Part shown: one piece after another, positions 26,891-34,612 of the stretch
How the letters are laid out: each line of letters begins with the position of its first letter
Position numbering within the stretch: position 1 is the first letter of the stretch
Source of the DNA: Flavobacterium sp. SUN052
Lineage (GTDB): Bacteria; Bacteroidota; Bacteroidia; Flavobacteriales; Flavobacteriaceae
DNA: 64,000 bases
Direction: 5' to 3'
Assembly (NCBI RefSeq): GCF_028867935.1
Contig: NZ_JAPQNS010000004.1
Coordinates: forward strand, 390,080-454,079
Position numbers and translations under genes: made by a program
The notes under the pieces: model-generated
What the model was told of the DNA's origin: nothing
Databases searched by the model: none
The model's input: the letters and a program-made list of their open reading frames with translations, nothing else

Positions 26891-27113
26891 TGTAATACGG
26901 TATGTCTATGAGGAGACCTCTATGGAGGAAAACCTCTTCATTGAAGACGCCATGATGTCGGACCCTGAGTTGATGACTCAATTCCTTGATACGCTCGAAC
27001 TTCGATCGTTGATGGACAAAATTGAGCGGCAACCCCGACAATCAACCCTCGATAACATTCTTAATTATTCTCGTTCGTACCCGCCGAACCCGACGTCGCG
27101 CTTGCTGGCTTAG
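26865..27113 (+). CDS. Small protein overlapping the sigma gene, putative minimal anti-sigma factor
   Basis: The 82-residue product is acidic and mostly helical. Its first 50 residues (DDVIRYVYEETSMEENLFIE, then ...MMSDPELMTQFL) resemble the N-terminal sigma-binding helices of anti-sigma factors. It lacks the zinc ligands (HxxxCxxC) and has no membrane segment, unlike most ECF anti-sigmas. The gene overlaps the sigma gene by 26 nt, and both end at one terminator. No named family is recognised with certainty. The anti-sigma role is inferred from layout and from this resemblance. Confidence 0.55.
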   Translation: MIKTFTYDDVIRYVYEETSMEENLFIEDAMMSDPELMTQFLDTLELRSLMDKIERQPRQSTLDNILNYSRSYPPNPTSRLLA

Positions 27114-27139
27114 GCCACTTGCTTCGCACGTCGGGTTTT
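27087..27139 (+). terminator. Terminator of the sigma factor operon
   Basis: The 10-bp stem AACCCGACGT (27087-27096) with ACGTCGGGTT (27128-27137) is extended by GCG/CGC and followed by TT. The left arm lies within the last codons of the small gene. Confidence 0.65.
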
Positions 27140-27151
27140 GCTGTATCTTTG
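27119..27151 (+). promoter_or_regulatory. Promoter of the endonuclease III gene
   Basis: TTG at 27119-27121, a 22-nt spacer and TATCTTTG at 27144-27151 match the Bacteroidota -33/-7 layout with an exact -7 element. Transcription would begin around 27155-27158, inside the left arm of the 37-bp inverted repeat. Confidence 0.5.
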
Positions 27152-27231
27152 GTTCTAGCAACCGATTTTCGATAGAGATGACATCTTTCTAAACAAGATG
27201 TCATCTCTATCGAAAATCGGTTGCTAGAACC
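27151..27231. repeat. Perfect 37-bp inverted repeat in the nth leader
   Basis: The arms 27151-27187 and 27195-27231 are exactly complementary over 37 bp, with a 7-nt loop TCTAAAC. The left arm begins at the last base of the -7 element, and the right arm ends 10 nt before the nth start codon. Almost the whole 5' untranslated region would therefore fold into one hairpin. Confidence 0.9.
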
Positions 27232-27241
27232 TTTATTGTTT

Positions 27242-27886
27242 ATGCTGAAAAAAGAGCGATTCCGCCGTTTCTTAGACTACTTCACCACGCATTATCCTGA
27301 AGTACAAACCGAACTGAACTTTTCCAATCCATTCGAATTATTAGTAGCCGTAATTCTGTCAGCTCAATGTACTGACAAACGGATTAATCAGATTTCGCCT
27401 GCCTTGTTCGCTCGTTTTCCAGAGCCAGAGTCGATGGCCGCAGCGTCGGTTGAAGAAGTTTTTACTTATATCCGATCCGTATCGTATCCGAATAATAAGG
27501 CGAAACACTTGGTTGGAATGGCGCGAATGCTGATGACTGATTTTGGGGGGGAGATTCCGGCTACGCTGGCTGATTTGCAAAAATTACCGGGAGTTGGGCG
27601 GAAAACGGCCCATGTGATTCTGTCGGTGGTGTATAACGAACCGACAATGGCGGTAGATACGCACGTGTTTCGGGTATCGCACCGGTTGGGGTTAGCACCC
27701 CTTACTACTACTACGCCTTTAGCCGTTGAGAAAGCGCTCATGGCTCATATTCCAAAGGCGTTGGTGCCACAGGCGCACCATTGGCTGATTCTGCACGGAC
27801 GCTATATATGCGTGGCTCGTTCGCCTAAATGTGCCATCTGCCCATTAACAGACTTCTGCAAGTACTACGAGAAGGTAGTTCTGTAA
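27242..27886 (+). CDS. nth: Endonuclease III (base-excision DNA glycosylase/AP lyase)
   Basis: With the ATG at 27242 (MLKKERFRRF) the protein has 214 residues, the usual Nth length. An upstream in-frame TTG lies inside the hairpin. The helix-hairpin-helix LQKLPGVGRKTAHVILSV is followed by the catalytic Asp in AVDTHVFRVSHRLGL; the catalytic Lys of the family lies in the hairpin segment (GRKTA). The C-terminal iron-sulfur cluster ligands are present (CVARSPKCAICPLTDFC). It removes oxidised pyrimidines from DNA and cleaves the abasic site. Its own promoter lies immediately after the sigma-operon terminator, so it is a separate unit. Confidence 0.95.
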   Translation: MLKKERFRRFLDYFTTHYPEVQTELNFSNPFELLVAVILSAQCTDKRINQISPALFARFPEPESMAAASVEEVFTYIRSVSYPNNKAKHLVGMARMLMTDFGGEIPATLADLQKLPGVGRKTAHVILSVVYNEPTMAVDTHVFRVSHRLGLAPLTTTTPLAVEKALMAHIPKALVPQAHHWLILHGRYICVARSPKCAICPLTDFCKYYEKVVL

Positions 27887-27890
27887 AAGA

Positions 27891-28124
27891 TTACTCGGCA
27901 TTATTTTGCTTAAACCAACTCCAAACTGCTGCTGTGGTTACCACAGTAGTTTTAACGTAGGTTGTTGCTGTACACCAGGGTGAATTGCCCCGCGTCTGAC
28001 TCATGGCAGTATGTTTGGCTTTTATATGTTTACGAGCCGCAAACATATTGTGTGGATGGCCCATAGCTGCCGCCTGAAGACTCATGCCTACCACTAAAAG
28101 TAATGTTACCAGTTTCGCTTTCAT
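27891..28124 (-). CDS. Small exported protein of unknown function
   Basis: I place the start at 28124 because a signal peptide begins there (MKAKLVTLLLVVGMSLQAAA) and a GAGG sequence precedes it. The product is 77 residues. The mature part of about 57 residues is basic and His-rich (GHPHNMFAARKHIKAKH), with one cysteine and no recognisable domain. It has its own well-formed promoter (28158-28189). It lies only 4 bp from the end of nth, tail to tail. The longer frame upstream would read through that promoter and is not credible. Confidence 0.6.
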   Translation of the reverse strand: MKAKLVTLLLVVGMSLQAAAMGHPHNMFAARKHIKAKHTAMSQTRGNSPWCTATTYVKTTVVTTAAVWSWFKQNNAE

Positions 28125-28157
28125 GACCTCTGTTTCTATCTGTTGTTCTTGTTGACA

Positions 28158-28189
28158 CAAAGATATAGGTTTACTTTGGTATCTTGCAA
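28158..28189 (-). promoter_or_regulatory. Promoter of the small exported protein gene
   Basis: On the minus strand TTG (28187-28189), a 21-nt spacer and TATCTTTG (28158-28165) fit the Bacteroidota consensus exactly at the -7 element. The predicted transcription start is about 27-30 nt upstream of the start codon. Confidence 0.55.
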
Positions 28190-28211
28190 TACAAAGTACT
28201 AAATTTTTTTT

Positions 28212-28248
28212 CAAAACCTGCCAGATTTTTCTCGTCTGGCAGGTTTTG
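28212..28248 (-). terminator. Hairpin terminator after the T9SS cargo gene
   Basis: A perfect 14-bp stem (28212-28225 with 28235-28248, core CCTGCCAGA/TCTGGCAGG) ends in A-T pairs. It lies 22 bp beyond the stop codon of the minus-strand gene at 28270. There is no free T-run on the minus strand, so termination would rely on the stem. Confidence 0.55.
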
Positions 28249-28269
28249 TCAGTATAAGTCTATACTATA

Positions 28270-29022
28270 TTACTCCACGACTACTCGTTTAACCGCTCCG
28301 TCTTCATTCTGGGTGACGGTAACGAAATAAACGCCGGGTGTAACTTTTTTGCCGAGGTCAATTTGCCCAACGTACTCGCCCGAAAAATCTTTGATTTCCC
28401 GGCGGGACACTTCTTTACCTTTCGCAGTTGTAACGATGATGTCGATATCGCCTTTCGCGGGCGCTGTGAACCGGATATTGAGCTGGTCTTTGTCGGGGTT
28501 GTTGGGAAACACATCCAAACTGCGAATTGTGGATGATTTTACCTTGCCATTGTACGTACTCGACCAGCCATCGAATACGCGATTAAGACCTGGCTCAAAG
28601 TTATACTTGAAGAATCGATCCACTTTTCCGGCAACGGAATCAACATTGGTGCGGAAATCATATTCCCACTGTGGAACTGAATATGGCCGACGGGCATACA
28701 CGTCGCCCTGGCCAAATTGCTGACGGATACGGTTTCCTTCGCCCTCGTCGATGATAATGGTCACCTGCCGTTTGCTCTCGTTTGGATGAGCCGCCTTAAG
28801 GGAGTCAACCAGTTTCATGGCAATCTTGTCGCGATCATCATTGCTGTCCAAGCGATAGGTTCGGTTGGTTTCGCGGACTTCGCTCCCGTTGCGTTCGATG
28901 ATCTTGATAGTAACCTCGCCTTTGTTTTTTGGAGTTTGCTGAGCCAGAACAGGCGATACTGCCAGGCTGAAGAATAGGGCTGAAAGCCAAAACCCTTGCG
29001 CAGAAAGTCGTGTTGTTTTCAT
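28270..29022 (-). CDS. Secreted protein with a type IX secretion (type A) sorting domain
   Basis: The 250-residue protein starts with a signal peptide (to about residue 27, SPVLAQ). It has no known catalytic domain in the middle, which is charged and mostly beta. It ends with a clear T9SS type A sorting domain of about 80 residues: SLDVFPNNPDKDQLNIRF, the GEYVGQIDLG core and a final GVYFVTVTQNEDGAVKRVVV. It should be secreted through the T9SS pore and anchored to the cell surface. It is divergent from a histidine kinase gene across 180 bp, and such pairs are often co-regulated. The function of the middle part is unknown. Confidence 0.8.
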   Translation of the reverse strand: MKTTRLSAQGFWLSALFFSLAVSPVLAQQTPKNKGEVTIKIIERNGSEVRETNRTYRLDSNDDRDKIAMKLVDSLKAAHPNESKRQVTIIIDEGEGNRIRQQFGQGDVYARRPYSVPQWEYDFRTNVDSVAGKVDRFFKYNFEPGLNRVFDGWSSTYNGKVKSSTIRSLDVFPNNPDKDQLNIRFTAPAKGDIDIIVTTAKGKEVSRREIKDFSGEYVGQIDLGKKVTPGVYFVTVTQNEDGAVKRVVVE

Positions 29023-29202
29023 TGTTTTTGTCGTTGTGTAAAGGAATGAATTTGGGATCTAACAAGCTGTTTGAAAGCTGTTAAAGTTTGTTAATGCGAA
29101 CCAGCCAGGGGCTACGTTTCGTTAGTTTTACGGATAAGACCAGGCTGAAAAACAGTCTAATGATGCTCACTATAGGCAGAAGGTTGCATTGAACGAGAGA
29201 AA

Positions 29203-31083
29203 ATGTCGAAACAACGCATACGCTGGATTGTCGCGCTGATGACGGTGGGGCTGTTGGGCCTGGTTGGCCTACAGGGATACTACATCACAAGTGCATGGCG
29301 ATTACAACGCGAACAGTTTGATTATAAAGTGACTGACGCATTGCAGGATGTGGTCCGCACCCTGGAACGGCGGGAGATTATGGATCTTAGCCGTCAGCGA
29401 ATCCGTGCTCAACAACAGCAACAGCGGCTGATGGCCATTTCACGCAAATCGGATTCCAATCCAGTATTCACGCGAAAAAATCAGGCTGCCACACCACCTG
29501 TTAACGATCGCATTGCTCAGCGTATCCGTAAAAGACAGGCGGGGGCTACCGGTCTTGAAATGCCATCGACCGTTGTGATTCAGTCGGACGTGCTGCATTC
29601 GCAAACTCAACCTATTACTCCCGAGCAGGCAGTTGTTGTCGCTACTTTTTTTGAACAGCAGGAAATGCTGGCAGCAGCGGGTGAATGGCAGGCGCAGGCC
29701 GAACAGCAGCGGCAGTTTGAAGAATGGGCCAATCGGGAACTGGTAGGCCAGATGAACCAGTTCAACGATGAGCTGAGCCGGGCTTATTTAAAAGCCGATT
29801 CGCTCCAGCGACGTCAACTAACTGCACGACGCAATCAACGCCAGCGCCTTAAAGCTGCTCAGAAGTTTGCTCAGGCGAAACGTGCTACTGCCTCTGATAG
29901 TCAATCAATTGGAAAGCGTGCCGAAGAGCAGACCCAGATGGTGAAAGGTGTGTTGAAAGAGCTTTTGCTTTCGGAACGGCCCATTGCCGAACGATTGGAT
30001 CGGATGACGCTGGATACCCTGCTCCGCGAATCGCTGTCTGAACGAAGCATTTCGCTGCCATTTGCCTATGGAGTTCGGAGTGACCGCACCAGCAGCGGTA
30101 AACCTCAATTTTTGTTTGCGACGTACAACACCGATGCAACGCGGATGCTTCAGATGGGATATCGGGCAGTATTGTTCCCCAATAACCTGATCGATACAGG
30201 CAACCATTTGTACGTGTATTTTCCGACCCGGAAAGAGTTTATCTGGAGCCAGATGGGCTTTACACTGGCAGCCTCAGCCCTGCTGATTCTGACGATTCTG
30301 GCTTGTTTTTACATTGCTATTACCACCATTATTCGGCAGAAGAAAATGGCTGATATCAAGAACGACTTTATCAACAACATGACTCACGAGTTCAAGACAC
30401 CCATTTCGACTATCTCGTTAGCTGTAGAAATGGCAGAAGGGATGGGTTCAGGAGCCGGGCAACGAGCATGGATTTCTGGACAAGAGGAGCCCGAATCGGC
30501 CGGGCGAATGGCGCGGTATCTGGGTATCATTCGCGACGAAACCCGCCGGCTGGGGTCGCACGTAGAGAAAGTACTCCAGATGGCCCTGCTCGACCGGGGA
30601 ACCGTGAAATTGACACTCGTTCCGGTTAACATACACGATGTTGTAGAGAAGGTGCTGAACAGCATTGGCCTGCAGATTGAACAACGCGGGGGCGAACTGG
30701 TACTTGATTTCGAAGCGGATAACGAAATAGTGGAAGCCGACGAAGTTCACCTGACAAACATCGTGTATAACCTGGTTGACAATGCCATCAAGTATTCGCC
30801 CGATAAACCCCACATTACCATCCGTACGCAAAGCCTGCCCGAGGGGGTAAGTCTGACCGTAGCTGACCGGGGGCTAGGTCTGTCGAAAGAGCAGCAAGGG
30901 CGTATTTTCGAAACTTTTTATCGCGTTCCTACTGGCAACCTGCACGATGTTAAAGGCTTTGGCTTAGGCCTTAGCTATGTGCGCAAAATGGTGGATGTTC
31001 ATCATGGACGTATCACTGTGGAGAGTGAACTTGGGAAGGGCAGCGCGTTTGAGGTGTTAATTCCGTATAAGCAAGACATCTGA
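29203..31083 (+). CDS. Membrane sensor histidine kinase
   Basis: The 626-residue kinase has two membrane helices (about residues 8-28 and 348-372) enclosing a 320-residue periplasmic region that is Gln/Arg-rich and coiled-coil-like in parts. The HisKA domain has its phosphoacceptor at His395 (NNMTHEFKTPIST). The HATPase domain contains NLVDNAIKYSP, ADRGLGLS and GFGLGLSYVRKMVD. It phosphorylates the OmpR-type regulator encoded directly downstream. The signal it senses is unknown; the unusual Gln-rich sensor region matches nothing I recognise. It is divergent from the T9SS cargo gene. Confidence 0.92.
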   Translation: MSKQRIRWIVALMTVGLLGLVGLQGYYITSAWRLQREQFDYKVTDALQDVVRTLERREIMDLSRQRIRAQQQQQRLMAISRKSDSNPVFTRKNQAATPPVNDRIAQRIRKRQAGATGLEMPSTVVIQSDVLHSQTQPITPEQAVVVATFFEQQEMLAAAGEWQAQAEQQRQFEEWANRELVGQMNQFNDELSRAYLKADSLQRRQLTARRNQRQRLKAAQKFAQAKRATASDSQSIGKRAEEQTQMVKGVLKELLLSERPIAERLDRMTLDTLLRESLSERSISLPFAYGVRSDRTSSGKPQFLFATYNTDATRMLQMGYRAVLFPNNLIDTGNHLYVYFPTRKEFIWSQMGFTLAASALLILTILACFYIAITTIIRQKKMADIKNDFINNMTHEFKTPISTISLAVEMAEGMGSGAGQRAWISGQEEPESAGRMARYLGIIRDETRRLGSHVEKVLQMALLDRGTVKLTLVPVNIHDVVEKVLNSIGLQIEQRGGELVLDFEADNEIVEADEVHLTNIVYNLVDNAIKYSPDKPHITIRTQSLPEGVSLTVADRGLGLSKEQQGRIFETFYRVPTGNLHDVKGFGLGLSYVRKMVDVHHGRITVESELGKGSAFEVLIPYKQDI

Positions 31084-31148
31084 CATTGGATTTTAGACCT
31101 TGGGTAAGTTGCTTTACCAATGTCCAATATCCAGAATCTAAAATCCAA
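31082..31148. repeat. Nested, mutually exclusive inverted repeats before the response regulator gene
   Basis: A 12-bp perfect pair (TTGGATTTTAGA at 31086-31097 with TCTAAAATCCAA at 31137-31148) competes with an 8-bp perfect pair (GACATTGG at 31082-31089 with CCAATGTC at 31117-31124), because both use the same TTGG. The outer structure ends 7 nt before the start codon at 31156. Confidence 0.6.
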
Positions 31149-31155
31149 AACCTTA

Positions 31156-31851
31156 ATGGCAACAATCCTATTGGCAGAAGACGACCCTAATCTGGGACAA
31201 TTGGTACAGGAATACCTGACTTTAAAGGGGTTCACGACAGATCGGGCGACCGATGGGAACAAAGCGCTTGACCTGTTTACACAAGGTCAGTATGACCTTT
31301 GCATTTTCGATGTCATGATGCCAAAAAAAGATGGATTCACGCTGGCCCGCGATGTGCGCATGACGGGTCGCGATGTGCCCATTATTTTTCTGACGGCCAA
31401 GTCGATGAAGGAAGACACCATCCAGGGGTTTAAGGTTGGGGCTGATGATTACATGACTAAGCCCTTCAGTATGGAGGAGTTGCTGTTACGCATTCAGGCC
31501 ATCTTGCGCCGATACCAGCGGGGGGCTACCGATCTCGAACCAAGCGTTTATACGATTGGCTCGTTTGCGTTTGATTATCCTCACCAGTTGCTGAGCCGCC
31601 CGGTTAGCGGGGGGGAGCCATTCAGCCAGAAACTCACCAGTAAAGAATCTGAACTCCTAAAGTTGTTTGCTCAGAACCTCAATCAGCCGTTAAGCCGTAG
31701 CTTTGCATTGAAAATGGTCTGGGGCGACGATTCATATTTCAACGCCCGGAGCATGGACGTGTACATTACCAAACTGCGGAAATACCTTCGTGAAGACGAA
31801 CGCGTTCAACTGGTAAATGTGCACGGAGAAGGATTTAAGTTAATTGTTTGA
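31156..31851 (+). CDS. OmpR-family response regulator
   Basis: Starting at the ATG at 31156 (MATILLAEDDPNLGQLVQEY) gives 231 residues. An earlier ATG at 31120 would start inside the inverted repeat. The receiver domain has acidic residues in AEDDPN, the phosphoacceptor Asp52 in CIFDVMMPKKDG and the conserved Lys in DDYMTKPFSMEEL. The C-terminal winged helix covers about residues 130-230 (LTSKESELLKLFAQN and ARSMDVYITKLRKYL). It is the partner of the upstream histidine kinase and probably binds DNA in the divergent region at 29023-29202. Confidence 0.93.
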   Translation: MATILLAEDDPNLGQLVQEYLTLKGFTTDRATDGNKALDLFTQGQYDLCIFDVMMPKKDGFTLARDVRMTGRDVPIIFLTAKSMKEDTIQGFKVGADDYMTKPFSMEELLLRIQAILRRYQRGATDLEPSVYTIGSFAFDYPHQLLSRPVSGGEPFSQKLTSKESELLKLFAQNLNQPLSRSFALKMVWGDDSYFNARSMDVYITKLRKYLREDERVQLVNVHGEGFKLIV

Positions 31852-31855
31852 TAAA

Positions 31856-31929
31856 CGTCATTGATGGTCATTAGTAGTCATTGATTGCTGCTTAATACGA
31901 TCAATGACTGCTAACGACCATCAATAACG
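31856..31929. repeat. 30-bp inverted repeat before hemB
   Basis: The arms 31856-31885 and 31900-31929 match at 27 of 30 positions, and the mismatches are G-U compatible. The loop is 14 nt. The left arm itself repeats the word GTCATTGAT-like. The right arm ends 8 nt before the hemB start codon. Confidence 0.75.
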
Positions 31930-31937
31930 CGAAGCAA

Positions 31938-32912
31938 ATGACTATTATAAAACGTCCCCGGCGCAACCGCTCTTCTGCCGTGATCCGGGATTTAGTGCAG
32001 GAAACCCGCCTGACAGTTCACGATTTTATTCTGCCCGTTTTTGTCATGGAAGGCCAAAAACTTCGCACAGAAGTAGCGTCCATGCCCGGCGTTTACCGCT
32101 TTTCGCCTGATTTACTGATGGATGAAATTGCGGAGTGCGTTGACCTCGGCATTCGGGCATTCGATGTGTTTCCGAACCTGCCCGAATCCAAAAAGGATAA
32201 ATATGCTACGGAAAGCACCAACGCCGACGGGTTATATTTACAGACGATTCGAGCTATTAAAGATCGTTTTCCGGACGTATGCGTGATGACCGATGTGGCT
32301 ATGGACCCGTATAGCTCCGACGGACACGATGGTCTGGTTGAAAATGGTCAGATTTTGAACGACCCTACCCTTGAAATTTTGGGTCGGATGGCCGTGGCGC
32401 AGGCGCAGGCCGGGGCCGATATTCTGGGACCATCGGATATGATGGATGGGCGTGTAGGACATATTCGCACCGCGCTCGATTCGGCTGGCTTCACCAACGT
32501 AGCCATTATGTCGTATGCGGCTAAATACGCCAGCGCCTTCTACGGTCCCTTCCGCGACGCACTGGATTCGGCTCCCAAATTTGGCGATAAGAAAACCTAT
32601 CAGATGAATCCCGCTAACAGCCGCGAAGCGCTGATTGAAGCCGAGCTTGATATTGCCGAAGGCGCTGACATGCTCATGGTGAAGCCCGCTTTGGCGTATC
32701 TGGACATCATCAAATTGCTGCGCGATAATGTGAATTTGCCGATCACGGCATACAACGTCAGTGGTGAGTATGCAATGATTAAAGCAGCCGCCCGCAACGG
32801 CTGGCTCGATGGCGAACGAGCCATGATGGAGTCGTTACTGTCGATCAAACGCGCCGGTGCCGACGTAATTTTGACGTACTTTGCCAAAGAAGCGGCTAAA
32901 CTACTTTCATGA
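31938..32912 (+). CDS. hemB: Porphobilinogen synthase (delta-aminolevulinic acid dehydratase)
   Basis: A 324-residue HemB of normal length. It condenses two 5-aminolevulinate molecules to porphobilinogen in heme synthesis. The two Schiff-base lysines are Lys196 (SYAAKYASAFYGPFRD) and Lys249 (MVKPALAYLDII). The metal region reads TDVAMDPYSSDGHDGL, with Asp in place of the zinc-binding cysteines, so it belongs to the magnesium-type enzymes. The last four nt overlap the dihydroorotase start (ATGA), so the two genes are co-translated. Heme demand would be consistent with the cytochrome-like genes elsewhere in the window. Confidence 0.96.
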   Translation: MTIIKRPRRNRSSAVIRDLVQETRLTVHDFILPVFVMEGQKLRTEVASMPGVYRFSPDLLMDEIAECVDLGIRAFDVFPNLPESKKDKYATESTNADGLYLQTIRAIKDRFPDVCVMTDVAMDPYSSDGHDGLVENGQILNDPTLEILGRMAVAQAQAGADILGPSDMMDGRVGHIRTALDSAGFTNVAIMSYAAKYASAFYGPFRDALDSAPKFGDKKTYQMNPANSREALIEAELDIAEGADMLMVKPALAYLDIIKLLRDNVNLPITAYNVSGEYAMIKAAARNGWLDGERAMMESLLSIKRAGADVILTYFAKEAAKLLS

Positions 32913-34243
32913 AACTCCTGATTCTAAACGCCAATCTTGTCAACGAAGGACAGATTACCCCAACCGATGTACTCGTTGAAAATGGTTTTATCGCCCTGAT
33001 TGGCCCGAACTTATCAGGGCGGGAAGCTGATAAAGTAATTGATGCGAATGGGCAGTACCTGCTGCCAGGCGTGATCGACGATCAGGTTCATTTCCGGGAG
33101 CCGGGATTGACCCACAAAGCCACTATCTGGTCGGAGTCGCGGGCAGGTGTGGCTGGTGGCACAACTACCTTCATGGAGATGCCCAACACGGTTCCCAATG
33201 CGTTAACGCAGGCTCTGTTGCAGGATAAATACGATATTGCCGCCCGCACCGCGATGGCAAACTACTCGTTTTTTATGGGTGTCTCGAACGACAACATCGC
33301 GGAGGCATTGCAGACCGATCCCCAGACTGTTTGTGGCCTGAAGGTGTTTATGGGTTCATCAACGGGGAGTATGCTCGTTGATGACGAACACGTATTGAAT
33401 GAGCTTTTTCGCGAAAGCCCACTGCTGATTGCGACTCACTGCGAAGATGAAGCGACAGTTCGGGCCAATAATGAACGCTACAAAGCGGAGTATGGCAAAA
33501 CGGCCACAGCCGCCCTGCATCCTTTGATTCGGAACGAAGAGGCTTGCCTGAAATCTTCGTCACTAGCGGTGGAACTGGCAAAGCGGCACAATACCCGCTT
33601 ACACATTCTGCATATCTCGACTGCTGACGAGTTGGGCCTATTCAGCAACGCACTTCCGCTTGCCGAAAAGCGAATTACGGCTGAAGTATGCGTGCATCAC
33701 CTTTGGTTTGATGCGAACGATTACGAGCGTTTAGGCAATCAGATTAAGTGCAACCCGGCTATAAAAGGGCCACGCCACCGCCCCGAATTATTGGCTGCTT
33801 TGCTCAATGATCGGCTGGATATTATCGCGACCGACCATGCTCCCCACACTTGGGCTGAGAAGCAGCAAAACTATTGGCAGGCTCCGTCGGGCTTGCCGCT
33901 GATTCAGCATTCGTTGCTAATGATGCTCGACTTTGTGCAGCAGGGTAAAATGAACATCGAAACAGTCGTTCGGAAAATGTGTCACGCCCCGACCGACTGT
34001 TTTCAAATCGACCGGCGGGGGTACGTTCGCGAGGGGTACTGGGCCGATTTAGTGCTGGTTGACCCAAATGCTACAACTCATGTGAGCAACGAAAATGTAC
34101 TTTACCAGTGTGGCTGGACCCCACTGGCGGGGCAGCAGTTCACTAATGCTGTAACGCACACTATTGTATCGGGTGAGTTGGTGTACGAACGAGGTCAGTT
34201 TCTAACCGATCGAGCTGGTAAACGGGTGCTGTTCAACCGATAA
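32909..34243 (+). CDS. Dihydroorotase / amidohydrolase family protein
   Basis: The 444-residue protein is a class I type dihydroorotase-like amidohydrolase. Landmarks are LPGVIDDQVHFREPG, the likely carbamylated lysine region GLKVFMGSSTGS, the His motifs ATHCED and LHILHIST, and ATDHAPHTWAEKQ for the catalytic Asp. It would close carbamoyl-aspartate to dihydroorotate in pyrimidine synthesis. The usual HxH metal pair is Q59-V-H61 here, so one metal ligand is replaced. I believe this is shared by Bacteroidota homologues. The gene overlaps hemB by 4 nt. A different amidohydrolase activity cannot be excluded. Confidence 0.85.
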   Translation: MKLLILNANLVNEGQITPTDVLVENGFIALIGPNLSGREADKVIDANGQYLLPGVIDDQVHFREPGLTHKATIWSESRAGVAGGTTTFMEMPNTVPNALTQALLQDKYDIAARTAMANYSFFMGVSNDNIAEALQTDPQTVCGLKVFMGSSTGSMLVDDEHVLNELFRESPLLIATHCEDEATVRANNERYKAEYGKTATAALHPLIRNEEACLKSSSLAVELAKRHNTRLHILHISTADELGLFSNALPLAEKRITAEVCVHHLWFDANDYERLGNQIKCNPAIKGPRHRPELLAALLNDRLDIIATDHAPHTWAEKQQNYWQAPSGLPLIQHSLLMMLDFVQQGKMNIETVVRKMCHAPTDCFQIDRRGYVREGYWADLVLVDPNATTHVSNENVLYQCGWTPLAGQQFTNAVTHTIVSGELVYERGQFLTDRAGKRVLFNR

Positions 34244-34246
34244 TGT

Positions 34247-34271
34247 AAAAAGCCCCCGGTTAGGAGGGCTT
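34247..34271 (-). terminator. Terminator of the small minus-strand gene
   Basis: On the minus strand the hairpin AGCCCTC-CTAACC-GGGGGCT forms a 7-bp stem (one G-U pair) followed by TTTTT. It lies about 30 bp beyond the stop codon of the small gene and 3 bp after the convergent dihydroorotase stop, so it may insulate both. Confidence 0.6.
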
Positions 34272-34299
34272 AGTCACGTTGTGTCAATAAGTAGTTGGT

Positions 34300-34509
34300 T
34301 TAAGAGAACCGAACGCGTGAGAAACAGCGGTTTAAAACGGAGCGATACATCTTACCAAACTGGTCGTAACACCACGATTTTAACTGCTTCACTTCTTCAG
34401 GTAAGAGGGACTGAATGGCTTTCAGGAGTTCTTTTTCAAACAGAGTTTTGTCAAAGCTAACCTTTTGCAAGATTGTTTTGAGGTACTCCAACATTGAGGC
34501 CATACGCAT
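34300..34509 (-). CDS. Small cytoplasmic protein of unknown function
   Basis: The 69-residue product is charged and mostly helical (LEYLKTILQKVSFDKTLFEK, PEEVKQLKSWCYDQFGKMY). It has two cysteines, no signal peptide and no membrane segment. I recognise no named family, although short proteins of this kind next to core genes occur in related genomes. The terminator directly downstream on the same strand supports a real gene. The start could be at residue 1, 3 or 6, since three Met codons are clustered and no ribosome binding site decides. Confidence 0.55.
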   Translation of the reverse strand: MRMASMLEYLKTILQKVSFDKTLFEKELLKAIQSLLPEEVKQLKSWCYDQFGKMYRSVLNRCFSRVRFS

Positions 34510-34612
34510 ACTCGTTAAGAGGTTAAAAAAAAGACTATGGATCGATAGGTGGCACTAAATACTCGTTAAAAAACAACGGCAGTTAGCTGATATTTGTTGT
34601 AACAAAGTAAAA

